Below, piece by piece: positions 26,379-36,234 of a stretch of 64,000 bases of DNA. The notes beneath the pieces were generated by a model. That model did not search any database. It saw only the letters and a program-made list of their open reading frames with translations, and was not told the DNA's origin. The DNA lies in contig JALHRD010000022.1 in NCBI GenBank assembly GCA_022841625.1, positions 21,669-85,668 on the forward strand, in the 5' to 3' direction. The DNA comes from Xanthobacteraceae bacterium (GTDB lineage: Bacteria > Pseudomonadota > Alphaproteobacteria > Rhizobiales > Xanthobacteraceae). The position numbers and the translations under genes are program-made. Each line of letters begins with the position of its first letter. Position 1 is the first letter of the stretch.

Positions 26379-27512
26379 ATGAGCGCGGCTTTCGTCCGTC
26401 AGCAACTGATTGATCCAAAGACGCCGCCCCTATTGAGCGTCGGGATACCGGCTTGGCTGCGGGAAAAACTGTTCAGCAGTATTTTCAACGCGGTCGTCAC
26501 GCTGCTGAGTGTCGTTGTGCTGGTTGCTCTCATCTGGCCAGCCGTCAAATTCATGCTGATCGACGCGGTATGGCAAGGAACGAGCCGGACTGATTGTTTG
26601 GCCGAGACCGTGGGGCGCCCGGTTGGCGCTTGCTGGCCGTTCATTGCAGCCAAATTCGGCCAGTTCATGTACGGATTTTATCCGGGCGATCAGGTTTGGC
26701 GGGTCAATCTGACTTATGCGATAGGGGTGGCGTTGCTGGTCCCGCTGATGATCCCGCGGGTGCCGTACAAAGGTGTCAACGCACTGCTGTTCTTCGGTGT
26801 GTTTCCATTTTTTGCGTTCTTTCTGCTGGTGGGAGACGTGTTCTCCCTGCCGCATGTCGAAACGCGAATGTGGGGCGGACTGTTGATCACGCTGGTCATA
26901 TCGTTTGTCGGGGTCATCGGCTCGCTGCCGATCGGCATCGTGCTTGCGCTCGGTCGGCGTTCGTCGCTGCCATTGGTGCGCTGGTTTTGCATTTTGTTCA
27001 TTGAAATCTGGCGTGGCGTGCCGCTCATTACGGTGTTGTTCTTTGCAACCTACATGCTGCCGTTCTTTCTGCCGGAGAACTGGGCGTTCGATCCGCTGGC
27101 GCGCGTGTTGCTTGGTGTCGTATTGTTCGCCGGCGCCTATATGGCGGAGGTGGTGCGCGGTGGCTTGCAGGCCATTCCGCGCGGGCAATACGAGGCCGCA
27201 ATGGCGCTTGGCCTGGGCTATTGGCGGATGATGACGTTTGTCATCCTGCCGCAGGCGCTGAAACTTGTGATCCCCAGCATGGTCAATTCGTTCATCGCTC
27301 TGTTCAAGGATACGACGCTGGTGCTAGTTGTCGCGATCTTCGATCTGCTTGGTCAGCTACGCGCAGCCTTTGCAGATCCAAACTGGGCCACGCCGGTGAC
27401 GTTGCTCACTGGATTTGCGTTCGCCGGGCTAATCTATTTTGCGATCTCCTTTGCGATCTCACGTTATGCGCTCTATGTGGAGCGCCGGTTGAGCACGGAT
27501 TTGGTGCGATGA
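26379..27512 (+). CDS. aapM: General L-amino acid ABC transporter, permease
   Basis: The 377-residue protein has several membrane helices, [20 protein letters not shown] after the first helix (typical of AapM) and the EAA loop [22 protein letters not shown] 26379 is chosen over an in-frame TTG 26358 that lies inside aapQ. Its TGA overlaps the aapP ATG (ATGA). Confidence 0.93.
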   Translation: MSAAFVRQQLIDPKTPPLLSVGIPAWLREKLFSSIFNAVVTLLSVVVLVALIWPAVKFMLIDAVWQGTSRTDCLAETVGRPVGACWPFIAAKFGQFMYGFYPGDQVWRVNLTYAIGVALLVPLMIPRVPYKGVNALLFFGVFPFFAFFLLVGDVFSLPHVETRMWGGLLITLVISFVGVIGSLPIGIVLALGRRSSLPLVRWFCILFIEIWRGVPLITVLFFATYMLPFFLPENWAFDPLARVLLGVVLFAGAYMAEVVRGGLQAIPRGQYEAAMALGLGYWRMMTFVILPQALKLVIPSMVNSFIALFKDTTLVLVVAIFDLLGQLRAAFADPNWATPVTLLTGFAFAGLIYFAISFAISRYALYVERRLSTDLVR

Positions 27513-28309
27513 CCATCATGACCGACAGCGTTTCCGGTACCTCCGGTCCGGCACGCGATATCCGCACCACCAACAATGCGGTCGCGATCGATATGGTGGG
27601 TGTCAACAAATGGTTCGGCGCGTTTCATGTGCTGCGCGATATTGATTTGCGTGTCATGCGCGGGGAGCGGATTGTGATTTGTGGCCCGTCGGGCAGCGGG
27701 AAGTCGACGCTGCTGCGCTGCATCAACCGGCTTGAATCCTGGCAGCGGGGTCGCGTCACGGTTGATGGCGTTGAATTGACCGAAGATCTAAAATTGATCG
27801 ATGCCGTCCGGAGCGAGGTCGGCATGGTGTTCCAGCAGTTCAATTTGTTTCCGCATTTGACTGTGCTTGAAAATTGTACGCTGGCGCCGATATGGGTCCG
27901 AGGCATGCCGCGCAAGGAAGCCGAGGCGGTTGCACATCATTATCTTGAACGGGTGCGGATTCCGGAACAGGCCGCGAAATATCCGGCGCAGCTTTCGGGC
28001 GGTCAGCAACAGCGGGTCGCGATCGCGCGAGCGCTGTGCATGCAGCCGAAGATCATGCTGTTTGATGAACCGACATCCGCGCTCGATCCCGAGATGGTCA
28101 AAGAAGTGCTCGATACCATGGTCGGCCTGGCAATGGATGGCATGACCATGCTGGTGGTCAGCCATGAGATGGGATTTGCGCGGCAGGTGGCGACCCGGGT
28201 GGTGTTTATGGACGTCGGCCAAATCGTTGAGGTCAGTGAACCGGAGCCATTTTTTTCCAACCCTCAGCACGAACGGACCAAGGCTTTTCTCAGCCAGATC
28301 TTGCGTTAA
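27509..28309 (+). CDS. aapP: General L-amino acid ABC transporter, ATPase
   Basis: The 266-residue protein has Walker [10 protein letters not shown] (59-67), LSGGQ (162-166) and Walker B IMLFDEP (182-188) with an H-loop in VVSHEMGFA. It powers AapQM. ATG 27509 overlaps the aapM stop by 4 bases; ATG 27518 is possible. A GT4 gene follows after 14 bases and may be read from the same transcript. Confidence 0.94.
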   Translation: MTIMTDSVSGTSGPARDIRTTNNAVAIDMVGVNKWFGAFHVLRDIDLRVMRGERIVICGPSGSGKSTLLRCINRLESWQRGRVTVDGVELTEDLKLIDAVRSEVGMVFQQFNLFPHLTVLENCTLAPIWVRGMPRKEAEAVAHHYLERVRIPEQAAKYPAQLSGGQQQRVAIARALCMQPKIMLFDEPTSALDPEMVKEVLDTMVGLAMDGMTMLVVSHEMGFARQVATRVVFMDVGQIVEVSEPEPFFSNPQHERTKAFLSQILR

Positions 28310-28323
28310 TAAGGGTCTTTTCG

Positions 28324-29409
28324 ATGGCCAGTATTGTCTTTACCGAAGCCTCGTCACATTACGACGGCCGGGATCTTGGCAAACGGCCGCTCCGTGGCAC
28401 CGAAACGTCCGTTATTCGATGCGCGCAGGAATTGGCCAAGCGTGGTCATCAGGTTACGGTATTTTCGAATTGCGACGGTCCGATCGAGCACGAAGGTGTG
28501 AGTTGGCGACCGCTATCGGATACGCCGCCGCGTGCTTGCGATCTCTACATCTCCTGCAATTGGCCACATCTGTTGTCGTTCGTGCGATCACCAAAGCGGC
28601 GTGCCATTTGGGTGCTGTCGCCGGTGCGCCAGCATCGCCACTATAAGAAGATTTTGCGGATGTGGCGCTACCGGCCGATCCCAATTCTGACGGCGTTCTA
28701 TGAGGCGCAGTCCTATTCGTCATTCCTGCCGCGTCACACCCCGAAGATCGTTCTGCCGCATGGCCTGGCCGATGAAGTGAGGGGGCATTCGCCGCTTGTA
28801 AGCGCTCCCCCGCCGCGCGTGATATTCGCATCGAATCCAGCCCGTAACCTGCGTCGGCTGGTTGAGATCTGGGCGTCGTCGATCCTGCCGCGGGTTCCCA
28901 ATGCGACGCTTGATGTCTATGGAATTGGCAGCGTGCCGGCTGACGGAAACGCGTGGGGGGCCTGGGAGGGCGTGGCACTTCCCGCCGGCATGAACGCGAC
29001 CGTCAAGAATTCGATTCATTTGCAGCCATCGGTCAATGGCGAAACGTTGATCGCGGCTATGCGTGGATCTCGGGCCATGCTGTATCTCGGTCACAAGTCC
29101 GAATCGTTTTGCTTGGCGGTGGCGGAAGCTCAGGCGCTCGGCGTGCCGGCCGTGGTCGCGCCGGTGACGGTGTTGCCGGAGCGGGTGATCGATGGCGTTA
29201 CTGGCTTCGTCAGGGCGGATGAAGGCGAATTCGCGGAGCGCGCCGTGGCGCTGCTGACCGACGACGCATTGTGGCGTAGTCAGCACGAGGCTGCGCTACG
29301 GTATCAGCAAGGGATCAGTTGGTCGGAGCACGCTGGCCGGCTTGAGGCGGCCTTGCTGGGCGACATGATGCCGATCTACCGGTCGGTGCTGGCGCTGCCG
29401 CCGCGCTGA
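28324..29409 (+). CDS. Glycosyltransferase family 4-like protein
   Basis: The 361-residue GT-B protein has an N-terminal GTETSVIRCAQELAKRGHQVTVFS and a C-terminal nucleotide-sugar site (SESFCLAVAEAQALGVPAVV, with the EX7E-type spacing). It has no membrane helix. It follows aapP closely, although no link to amino acid uptake is obvious. Acceptor and donor are unknown; surface polysaccharide synthesis is likely. Confidence 0.82.
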   Translation: MASIVFTEASSHYDGRDLGKRPLRGTETSVIRCAQELAKRGHQVTVFSNCDGPIEHEGVSWRPLSDTPPRACDLYISCNWPHLLSFVRSPKRRAIWVLSPVRQHRHYKKILRMWRYRPIPILTAFYEAQSYSSFLPRHTPKIVLPHGLADEVRGHSPLVSAPPPRVIFASNPARNLRRLVEIWASSILPRVPNATLDVYGIGSVPADGNAWGAWEGVALPAGMNATVKNSIHLQPSVNGETLIAAMRGSRAMLYLGHKSESFCLAVAEAQALGVPAVVAPVTVLPERVIDGVTGFVRADEGEFAERAVALLTDDALWRSQHEAALRYQQGISWSEHAGRLEAALLGDMMPIYRSVLALPPR

Positions 29410-29418
29410 GAGCTGCCG

Positions 29419-30462
29419 TCAGGACTTCTGCGACACGACGCCGTTTGCCTTCTTCCACGCATCGATCCCGCCGTGGATATGGCAGGCGCTGCCGATGCCG
29501 ACGTCCTGGGCCGCCTGCACCGCCATGGCGGAGCGTTCACCGAATGCGCAATAAAACAGGATGCGCTTGCCAGTGGCGTTTGCGAGTTCATGCAGCATGC
29601 CGCCCGGTCGGATGTTGTCCTGCAGGTCGGGGTAGGGCGCATGCAATGCCCCCGGGATGACACCGTCTTTTTCGCGTTCCGACGTTTCGCGCAAGTCGAC
29701 CATCGTTACTTCGGGCCGTCCAAGGAGTTTGATTGCGTCGCTCGCGCCGACCGCCCAGCCGCGCTGCGCGATCGCTTCTTGCGCAAAGCCGACCCGCATA
29801 TTGGCGGGCACCGCGACATCCATCATCTTGGGATTTGGCAGGTTAAGACCATTCATCAGCGCGACATATTCGTCGAGCGATTTGACTCTGAGGCGTGGGT
29901 TGAATGCGCGCTCTTCGCCGATGGTGGAGACGGTCTCGCCCTTATAGTCGTGGGCCGGGAACACCAGCGTTTCATCCGGCAGCTTCAAGAGCTTATTGAA
30001 GATCGAGTCGTATTGGGCGCGCGGATCGCCATTCTGGAAATCGGTGCGGCCGGTTCCGCGGATCAGCAGCGTGTCGCCGGTGAACACGCGGTCTTGCATC
30101 CGGAACGAATATGAGTCGTCGGTATGTCCCGGCGTGTATAGAACATCGAGTGCAACGCCATCGATGGTAAGTTTGTCGCCTTCGCGCAGCCGCATGGATA
30201 CGACGTCGACTTTGCTATGTTCACCCATCACGGTGATGCAGCGGGTGCGATCGCGCAATGCGCCGAGGCCGGTGATGTGATCGGCGTGTAGGTGTGTGTC
30301 GACGGCCTTGACCAATTTGAGGTCAAGCTCATTGATGAGCTGAATATAGCGATCGACCTTTTCCAGCACCGGATCGATGATCAGCGCCTCGCCGCCTGCG
30401 CGGCTGGCAAGAAGATAGGTGTAGGTTCCGGACTGGCTGTCGAAGAGTTGGCGGAAGATCAT
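29419..30462 (-). CDS. Persulfide dioxygenase-like MBL hydrolase fused to rhodanese
   Basis: The 347-residue protein joins an ETHE1-type metallo-beta-lactamase domain (THLHADH 56-62, H113, D130, H171) to a C-terminal rhodanese domain (about 240-345) with active Cys C305 in YCAFGERS. ETHE1 oxidises glutathione persulfide to sulfite, and the rhodanese can pass the sulfane sulfur on. ATG 30462 is preceded by AGGG. It is 46 bases downstream of the sulfurtransferase gene and forms a sulfur operon with it and cysteine synthase. Confidence 0.87.
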   Translation of the reverse strand: MIFRQLFDSQSGTYTYLLASRAGGEALIIDPVLEKVDRYIQLINELDLKLVKAVDTHLHADHITGLGALRDRTRCITVMGEHSKVDVVSMRLREGDKLTIDGVALDVLYTPGHTDDSYSFRMQDRVFTGDTLLIRGTGRTDFQNGDPRAQYDSIFNKLLKLPDETLVFPAHDYKGETVSTIGEERAFNPRLRVKSLDEYVALMNGLNLPNPKMMDVAVPANMRVGFAQEAIAQRGWAVGASDAIKLLGRPEVTMVDLRETSEREKDGVIPGALHAPYPDLQDNIRPGGMLHELANATGKRILFYCAFGERSAMAVQAAQDVGIGSACHIHGGIDAWKKANGVVSQKS

Positions 30463-30508
30463 GGGTGCCCTATCGTAATAGTCAAAACCCGCGACCGTAG
30501 GTGCGTCA

Positions 30509-31369
30509 TTACTTCGGTCCGGCCGCGGCAGGCAAGTCGCTGCGCGATCCCCACTCCGACCAGGATCCATCATAGAGCGCCGCCGGTTGCTTGCCGAGCG
30601 CGTCGAGCGCAAGCCACATGGTGGCGGCGGAAATGCCAGAGCCGCAGCTTGTGATAATCGGCTTGTCGATGTCGACGCCGCCGGCGACGAAGGCGCGGCG
30701 CAGGGCGTCGGCGGGCAGCAGCGTTCCGTCTTTCACGAGTTCGGTATAGGGCACGCTCAGCGAGCCTGGGATGTGTCCCGGCCGCACGCCGGGCCGTGGC
30801 TCCGGCGCATCGCCCCGAAAACGGTCGGCGGGCCGTGCGTCGACCACCTGCGCCTGGTTGCCGGCGAGCGCCGATTGAACCTGCGGCAGCGCCGCAACAA
30901 GCCCGGCATTCAGGCGGGCGTTGAACGGCCGTGGCGGCCGCTGTGCCACGCCACCTTCGGTCGGTCGGCCTTCGGCTTGCCATTTTGGCATGCCGCCTTC
31001 GAGAATGAAGACTTTCGTTGCGCCAAACAGCCGGAATGTCCACCAGACCCGTGGCGATGAGAACATGCCCAGCCCATCATAGACCACGATGGTATCGCCA
31101 TCGCCGATGCCGAGCCCGCCGACCTTTGCCGCAAAGACTTCGGCGGAGGGCAGCATGTGCGGTAGGCTCTGGGCGTGATCGGAAATGTCGTCGACATCGA
31201 ACCGCACGGCGCCGGGGATGTGACCGGCGCTATAATCGGCGGCCGCATCGCGCTTGTGCGCCGGCAGATAAAACGAGCCATCGACCACAACGAGATCGGG
31301 CGCACCGAGACGGGCGGCGAGCCATTCGGTCGTCATCAGCCAGCGGCTGGTGGGAGCGGGATCAGACAT
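30509..31369 (-). CDS. sseA: 3-mercaptopyruvate sulfurtransferase
   Basis: The 286-residue protein has two rhodanese domains. The second has the active loop CGSGISA at 242-248, matching the CGSG[IV][ST]A of mercaptopyruvate sulfurtransferase rather than the CRKGVT of thiosulfate sulfurtransferase. It transfers sulfur from 3-mercaptopyruvate to thiols. Its start overlaps the end of the cysteine synthase gene by 8 bases. Confidence 0.9.
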   Translation of the reverse strand: MSDPAPTSRWLMTTEWLAARLGAPDLVVVDGSFYLPAHKRDAAADYSAGHIPGAVRFDVDDISDHAQSLPHMLPSAEVFAAKVGGLGIGDGDTIVVYDGLGMFSSPRVWWTFRLFGATKVFILEGGMPKWQAEGRPTEGGVAQRPPRPFNARLNAGLVAALPQVQSALAGNQAQVVDARPADRFRGDAPEPRPGVRPGHIPGSLSVPYTELVKDGTLLPADALRRAFVAGGVDIDKPIITSCGSGISAATMWLALDALGKQPAALYDGSWSEWGSRSDLPAAAGPK

Positions 31370-32411
31370 AGGGAACCTTCAGGCTCGATTGGCGTTCCAG
31401 CCAGGCCGGCACTGGCAGGCCCTTGGCGCGCAGGAATACCGGGTTGAACAGTTTCGATTGATAGCGCGTGCCGTAGTCGCACAGCACGGTCACGATGGTG
31501 TGTCCGGGTCCGAGATCTTTGGCGAGACGGATTGCGCCGGCGATATTGATCGCAGTTGAGCCGCCCATACAGAGGCCTTCATGTTCCAGGAGATCGAACA
31601 GCAGCGGGATCGCCACTTCATCCGGGATCAGATAGGCGTTGTCGACTTTGATGTCTTCGATCATCGGCGTGATGCGCCCGAGACCAATGCCTTCCGAAAC
31701 CGAACTTCCATCGCTCGCTTTGGCTTCGGCGTGGGCGAAGAAGTTAAACATGGCAGCGCCTTTCGGGTCGGCGACGCCAATGAGAATATCTTTTTTCTTC
31801 TCGCGCAGGAACATCGAGACGCCGGCGATCGTGCCGCCGGTGCCGATCGAACAGATGAAGCCATCGACCTTGCCCTGGGTGTCGCTCCAGATTTCGGGGC
31901 CGGTCGTGAGATAGTGCGCTTTGCGATTGTCGAGATTGTTCCATTGGTCGGCGAATAACACGCCATGCTGCTCGCGTTTGCGGAGTTCGTCGGCTAGCCG
32001 CCGTCCGACATGCTGATAATTGTTGGGATTGCTGTAGGGCACCGCCGGCACCTCGATCAGTTCGGCGCCACACAGCCGCAGCGTGTCTTTCTTTTCCTGG
32101 CTCTGGGTATCGGGCATCACAATGACGCTGCGGTAGCCGCGCGCATTGGCGACCAGCGTGAGGCCAATGCCGGTGTTGCCGGCGGTGGCCTCGACCACCA
32201 GCCCGCCCGGCTTGAGATCGCCGCGCTTTTCCGCCTCCAGGATCATTTGCCGCGCCGGCCGATCTTTGACCGACTGGCCGGGATTCATGAATTCAGCCTT
32301 GCCCAGAATGGTACAGCCGGTCGCCTCCGATGCCCGCGCGAGCTTAATCAGCGGCGTATTGCCGATGGTGTCGACGATTCCATCGCGAATTGGCATGCGT
32401 TCTCGATCCAC
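31362..32411 (-). CDS. cysK: Cysteine synthase A family (O-acetylserine sulfhydrylase)
   Basis: The PLP lysine is in NPGQSVKDR (K49), with TAGNTG for substrate binding and SIGTGGTIAG for the cofactor phosphate. Length is 349, slightly longer than standard CysK (about 310-325) through C-terminal extension. Expected reaction: O-acetylserine plus sulfide to cysteine, but with two persulfide-handling genes downstream, a cysteine-degrading or sulfide-controlling role is also possible. ATG 32396 is an alternative start. Confidence 0.87.
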   Translation of the reverse strand: MDRERMPIRDGIVDTIGNTPLIKLARASEATGCTILGKAEFMNPGQSVKDRPARQMILEAEKRGDLKPGGLVVEATAGNTGIGLTLVANARGYRSVIVMPDTQSQEKKDTLRLCGAELIEVPAVPYSNPNNYQHVGRRLADELRKREQHGVLFADQWNNLDNRKAHYLTTGPEIWSDTQGKVDGFICSIGTGGTIAGVSMFLREKKKDILIGVADPKGAAMFNFFAHAEAKASDGSSVSEGIGLGRITPMIEDIKVDNAYLIPDEVAIPLLFDLLEHEGLCMGGSTAINIAGAIRLAKDLGPGHTIVTVLCDYGTRYQSKLFNPVFLRAKGLPVPAWLERQSSLKVPYV

Positions 32412-32468
32412 AGGGTTGAGACCGCAACCTAATTGGCCGGCTTAGGGCGGACAAGACCGTGCAACGGA

Positions 32469-33485
32469 CTATTGCAGCAGGTCCATGGTCTTGCGCACCA
32501 CCGGCGCCGGTGTCTGGTAGATTTCCTGCACCAGTTTTTGAATTGCCAGGCCGGTTACGCCACGGATCTCGAACCTGGCTTTGGCGGCGTCGGCCAGGAA
32601 GTCCTTGTCCTGCATGGTCGCCGTAAAGGCCGTGCGCAGCGCGTCAACCCGTTCCTGCAGAACGCCGGGTGGGGCAGCGAATGGCCAGGCCATAACTTGT
32701 CGGCCGAAGATCAGCTTGAAGATGGCCCGGTCCTCGTCGGTCTTGGCGAGGTCCATGATCAGCGGCGTATCCGGCAGTTCGGGATGCTTGGACAGTCCCA
32801 TTTGGAACAGAATGTTGAATTTCTTCTCCGGCAACCAGGTCGGGTGTGTGGCCTTTACGCTCGACCATGACCAGCCGCAGCGTCCCTGCACCTCCTGACG
32901 CTCCATCGCAAGATCGATGTCATTGCCGCCCGGATAGCCGGTGACAATGCGAAATTTGGTGCCGAGCACGCCGTTCGCCACTTTGGGAAACTGATAGGTG
33001 TCCGCGCCGGTGCCCGATGCGCCGACCACCAATTCGCGCTCCTGGACCTGCTGATAGCGGACGACTCCGGCGGTGTGCCAGGCGACGCAGATGCTGATCT
33101 CGTCATTGGTGCTGCCGATCCAGTTGAACTGGGTGGCATCGAATTGGGCCGCCTTGTTGCCCAGAAGCGGCTCAAAGCCGATGCCGCGATTGAAGGTGCC
33201 GAACACTGATCCGTCCTTGGGCGCGGCATTGTAAAGAAAATTGGCAAGCCTGATGCCGCCGCCGCCGGCCAAATTCTTCGGCACCAGCACTGGATTGCCC
33301 GGAATGTATTTGCCCATATGGCGCGACAGGATGCGGGTATAGGCGTCATAGCCGCCGCCGACGCTGGTGCCGATATAGACCTCGACGGCCTTGCCTCTGT
33401 AAAAATCGGCCACTGACTGCGCATGTGCCGGCGCGTTCGCGATCAGTAGCGCAAGGGCAGCAATGCGAATCGTCACGGACAACAC
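32469..33485 (-). CDS. Bug/TctC-like substrate-binding protein, FYRGK subtype
   Basis: A short signal peptide (1-23, APAHAQ) precedes ADFYRGKAVEVYIGTSVGGG, GKYIPGNPVLVPKNLAGGGG and NWIGS. This divergent Bug subtype recurs five times in the window. GTG 33485 is the start; AGGAGCC lies 6 bases upstream. It is last of the set cupin - Bug - Bug - Rieske - amidohydrolase - Bug, and is followed after 57 bases by cysK. Confidence 0.85.
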   Translation of the reverse strand: MLSVTIRIAALALLIANAPAHAQSVADFYRGKAVEVYIGTSVGGGYDAYTRILSRHMGKYIPGNPVLVPKNLAGGGGIRLANFLYNAAPKDGSVFGTFNRGIGFEPLLGNKAAQFDATQFNWIGSTNDEISICVAWHTAGVVRYQQVQERELVVGASGTGADTYQFPKVANGVLGTKFRIVTGYPGGNDIDLAMERQEVQGRCGWSWSSVKATHPTWLPEKKFNILFQMGLSKHPELPDTPLIMDLAKTDEDRAIFKLIFGRQVMAWPFAAPPGVLQERVDALRTAFTATMQDKDFLADAAKARFEIRGVTGLAIQKLVQEIYQTPAPVVRKTMDLLQ

Positions 33486-33506
33486 GCCAGGCTCCTGTGT
33501 TTAAGG

Positions 33507-34724
33507 CTAAACCGCCTGCGCGAGCTTGCGCGCGCCCAGCTTGAGATTGAACAGCCGGTCGGCATTGCCGCCAAGAATGTTGCGTTTGGCCTCCTCGCTG
33601 AGGAACGGCAGATCGTAGATTGTCGACGGCAGGTCGAAATCCCAATGCGGATAGTCGGACGAATAGAGCAGTTGGGTTTCCGCGTTGATGACGCGTAAGG
33701 TCTCCTTAAGCAGCCCCATGTCGGTGATTTCCATCGGCTGGGAGGCCCAGAACATGTCGCGCATGTAGTCGGATGGCATTTTCTTGAGGGCAGGGGCCTC
33801 CGATGTGCGCATCAGGTATTCATTGTCGAAGCGCTGCATCATGAACGGAATCCAGGCGAGGCCGCTTTCGAGCCAAATCACTTTGAGCTTGGGAAACCGC
33901 TCGGGCAGGCCGTTGATGATCCAGTTAGCGAGATGGATCATGTTGTACCAGACGAACCCAAGCGCATGCACTGAGATGAAGCGGTTGAGCATGCCCTGTG
34001 CCTGATCGTGCCAGTGATAAGAACCATGGAAGGCAATCGGCAGGCCCATTTCTTCCAGAAGGGCGTAGGTTTTCATGTATTGGTTGGCATGCACCGGCCG
34101 ATAGCGCGTCGACGTGATCAGGAAGCCGACCACGCCCTTCTTCTGGCCGAACTCCTTGACGAAATCGTAAGTCGCGTCCGGATCGTTGAACGGCAAATAT
34201 AGCATCGAAACCAGCCGCTCCTCATGCGCCAAAATCTTGTCGCAAAGCCAGCGGTTATAGGCGCGCGACAGAGCGATTTCGACTTCGACCTGCGGATGTA
34301 CGCCAAGCGCCAGCATCGGTGTCGGGAACAGAACCGCGACATCGACGCCAACTGCATCCATCCAACGTTTGGTGAGCGCTGCGTCACGCTGGGTCTCGCC
34401 GGCGGGGGTTTTCTCAAAACTGCGCTGGCCGTAGCGCGGGATGCGTCCACCCATGTCCTGATAGCCGACCATGGTGTTCATGATTCGCGCGTTTTTGGCG
34501 TTTGGGCGGGAGGTTGCGGTCGCCAGTTGCTTGAGAACCGGATCGTCGAGGTATTCGAGAATTTCCGACATCGATTCGGTTTCATAGTGGTGTGAATCGA
34601 CATCGACAATCGGGAAGCGCTGGTAGCCGCGCTCTTTGGCCTGTTTGGACGCGTGCGCCAGCAATTTTGTCGTATCGAATTCTTCGACCGACATGCGGCG
34701 GAAATCGTTGGGTTGCAGGTCCAT
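33507..34724 (-). CDS. Amidohydrolase 2 family metal-dependent hydrolase
   Basis: The 405-residue protein has VDVDSHHYE near residue 40 (metal ligands), AFHGSYHWHD and SSDYPHWDFD (late catalytic Asp), the ACMSD/amidohydrolase-2 pattern. These enzymes decarboxylate or hydrolyse aromatic and heterocyclic acids. GAGGAC precedes ATG 34724. The Rieske ferredoxin stop is 11 bases upstream, so the pair may act in one ring-degradation pathway. Substrate unknown. Confidence 0.83.
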   Translation of the reverse strand: MDLQPNDFRRMSVEEFDTTKLLAHASKQAKERGYQRFPIVDVDSHHYETESMSEILEYLDDPVLKQLATATSRPNAKNARIMNTMVGYQDMGGRIPRYGQRSFEKTPAGETQRDAALTKRWMDAVGVDVAVLFPTPMLALGVHPQVEVEIALSRAYNRWLCDKILAHEERLVSMLYLPFNDPDATYDFVKEFGQKKGVVGFLITSTRYRPVHANQYMKTYALLEEMGLPIAFHGSYHWHDQAQGMLNRFISVHALGFVWYNMIHLANWIINGLPERFPKLKVIWLESGLAWIPFMMQRFDNEYLMRTSEAPALKKMPSDYMRDMFWASQPMEITDMGLLKETLRVINAETQLLYSSDYPHWDFDLPSTIYDLPFLSEEAKRNILGGNADRLFNLKLGARKLAQAV

Positions 34725-34735
34725 GATTGTCCTCG

Positions 34736-35104
34736 TTATCCGGCGACCACGTAGAGTTCGTCGTCGCGCCGGCGGATTTCGAACGATTTCAGGCGGAGTT
34801 TGCGGTTGCCGACGCATTCGCCGGTTCGGATATCGTATTCGTAGCCATGCCAGGGGCAAACGAAATGGGCATCACTGGCCGAGAACTTCTGCCCGATCCA
34901 GGTCTTGTCTGGGGCGAGCACGTCCTCGACCTTGTGCATGATGACGCCCTCGCAGCAGGGGCCGCCCTGATGCAGGCAGAGGTTTTCATAAGCGTAAAAA
35001 TTGCCCTGCCAGTGGAACACGCCGATCTCCTGGCCGCCATGGAACACGATGCGGCGGTCGCCCTCGGCGAAATCTCCGATTTTTGAAACGAATACTTCCG
35101 GCAT
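34736..35104 (-). CDS. Rieske-type [2Fe-2S] ferredoxin
   Basis: The 122-residue protein has both Rieske motifs: CLHQG (C43, H45) and CPWHGYEY (C83, H86), separated by a longer loop than in BphF-type ferredoxins. AAAAGGGACGG lies just before ATG 35104. It would carry electrons for a ring-hydroxylating oxygenase, but no oxygenase large subunit is in the window, so the partner must be elsewhere or the amidohydrolase neighbour uses it in an unknown way. Confidence 0.85.
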   Translation of the reverse strand: MPEVFVSKIGDFAEGDRRIVFHGGQEIGVFHWQGNFYAYENLCLHQGGPCCEGVIMHKVEDVLAPDKTWIGQKFSASDAHFVCPWHGYEYDIRTGECVGNRKLRLKSFEIRRRDDELYVVAG

Positions 35105-35167
35105 GTCCGTCCCTTTTGTTCTTGCGTCGGTTTTCTTTAGCAAAGCATGTGCTTGGTGCAAATCAAG

Positions 35168-36184
35168 CTATTTGAGCATCTCGATTGTCGTTTGAACGAT
35201 TGGTGCGGGTGTTGCGTATAGTTCAACGATCAGCCGCTCGATATCCGCGCCGGCGGTCGGCATGACGTCGAGTTTGGCCTTGGCGGCATCCGCGAGGAAA
35301 GCCGGGTCCCTCATGGTTGCATCGAACGCTTTGCGCAATGCATCAATGCGGTCTTTTGGCAGTCCGGGCGGGGCGACAAAAGGCCACGCAATCTCCTGAC
35401 GGGCGAAGACAAGTCTTGCAATGTCACGTTCTTCGGACGTTCGGGTGCTTTCGATAACGAGCGGGACGTGCGGTAGATCGGGATGTTTGCTGAGCCCGAG
35501 TTGTAGCAAGATATGCATCTGCTTTTGTTCGACCCACGATAGGCGCGTCGCCTTGACCGCGGACCATGACCACGCGCATCGGCCACCGAGTTCGCCGCGT
35601 TCAAGTGCCAGTGAGATTTCGTTGCCGCCAGGGTAACCGGTGACGATCCTCATCCGCGTGCCGAGCACGCCGTTGATGACCTTGGCAAATATGCTGGTGT
35701 CCGCATTGTTTCCGGTCGAGCCGACGACAAGCTCCTTGTGCCGTAGATCCTCGATTGAGGTTACGCCGCTGGTGTGCCAGGCCACGCAGATTGAAGTTTC
35801 GCTGCTGGTGCTGCCAATCCAGATCAATTTGGTCGGGTCGAATTGAACGGCTTTATTGCCCAGGAGGGGATCGAACGGGACGCTGCGAAAGACGATCCCA
35901 AACGTCGTGCCGTCGCGGGGCGCGGAATTGTACAGGACGTTCGGCAGGCGCACGCCGCCCGCGCCTTCGACGTTTCGGGGCACGACCGTCGGATTGCCAG
36001 GAATATGTTTGCCAATGTGGCGGGCCAGAAGCCGGCCATGAAGGTCGTAGCCGCCGCCAACGCTGGCGCCAATGTCCAAATGAATGGTCTTGCCGCGGTA
36101 GAATTCGGCGGGTGTCTGGCTGTGCGCGGGCAACGAGAATGCGAGCGCGATTGCGACGGCGCAGGGCGTTATGATCGGTCGCAT
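35168..36184 (-). CDS. Bug/TctC-like substrate-binding protein, FYRGK subtype
   Basis: Signal peptide 1-22 (LPAHSQ), then AEFYRGKTIHLDIGASVGGG, GKHIPGNPTVVPRNVEGAGG and IWIGS. Length 338. AAGGATTGAG precedes ATG 36184. It is very similar to the proteins at 32469 and 36235 in the same operon, so the three probably arose by local duplication and may bind related acids. Confidence 0.85.
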   Translation of the reverse strand: MRPIITPCAVAIALAFSLPAHSQTPAEFYRGKTIHLDIGASVGGGYDLHGRLLARHIGKHIPGNPTVVPRNVEGAGGVRLPNVLYNSAPRDGTTFGIVFRSVPFDPLLGNKAVQFDPTKLIWIGSTSSETSICVAWHTSGVTSIEDLRHKELVVGSTGNNADTSIFAKVINGVLGTRMRIVTGYPGGNEISLALERGELGGRCAWSWSAVKATRLSWVEQKQMHILLQLGLSKHPDLPHVPLVIESTRTSEERDIARLVFARQEIAWPFVAPPGLPKDRIDALRKAFDATMRDPAFLADAAKAKLDVMPTAGADIERLIVELYATPAPIVQTTIEMLK

Positions 36185-36234
36185 CTCAATCCTTTTGCCC
36201 GCAGCGCTGCGAAACCAGCACCAGGACTTGTTCG

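Noticed and set aside
29473..30114. 213-residue plus-strand frame over the persulfide dioxygenase gene
   Set aside because: The minus strand has the complete MBL and rhodanese motifs; this frame has none.
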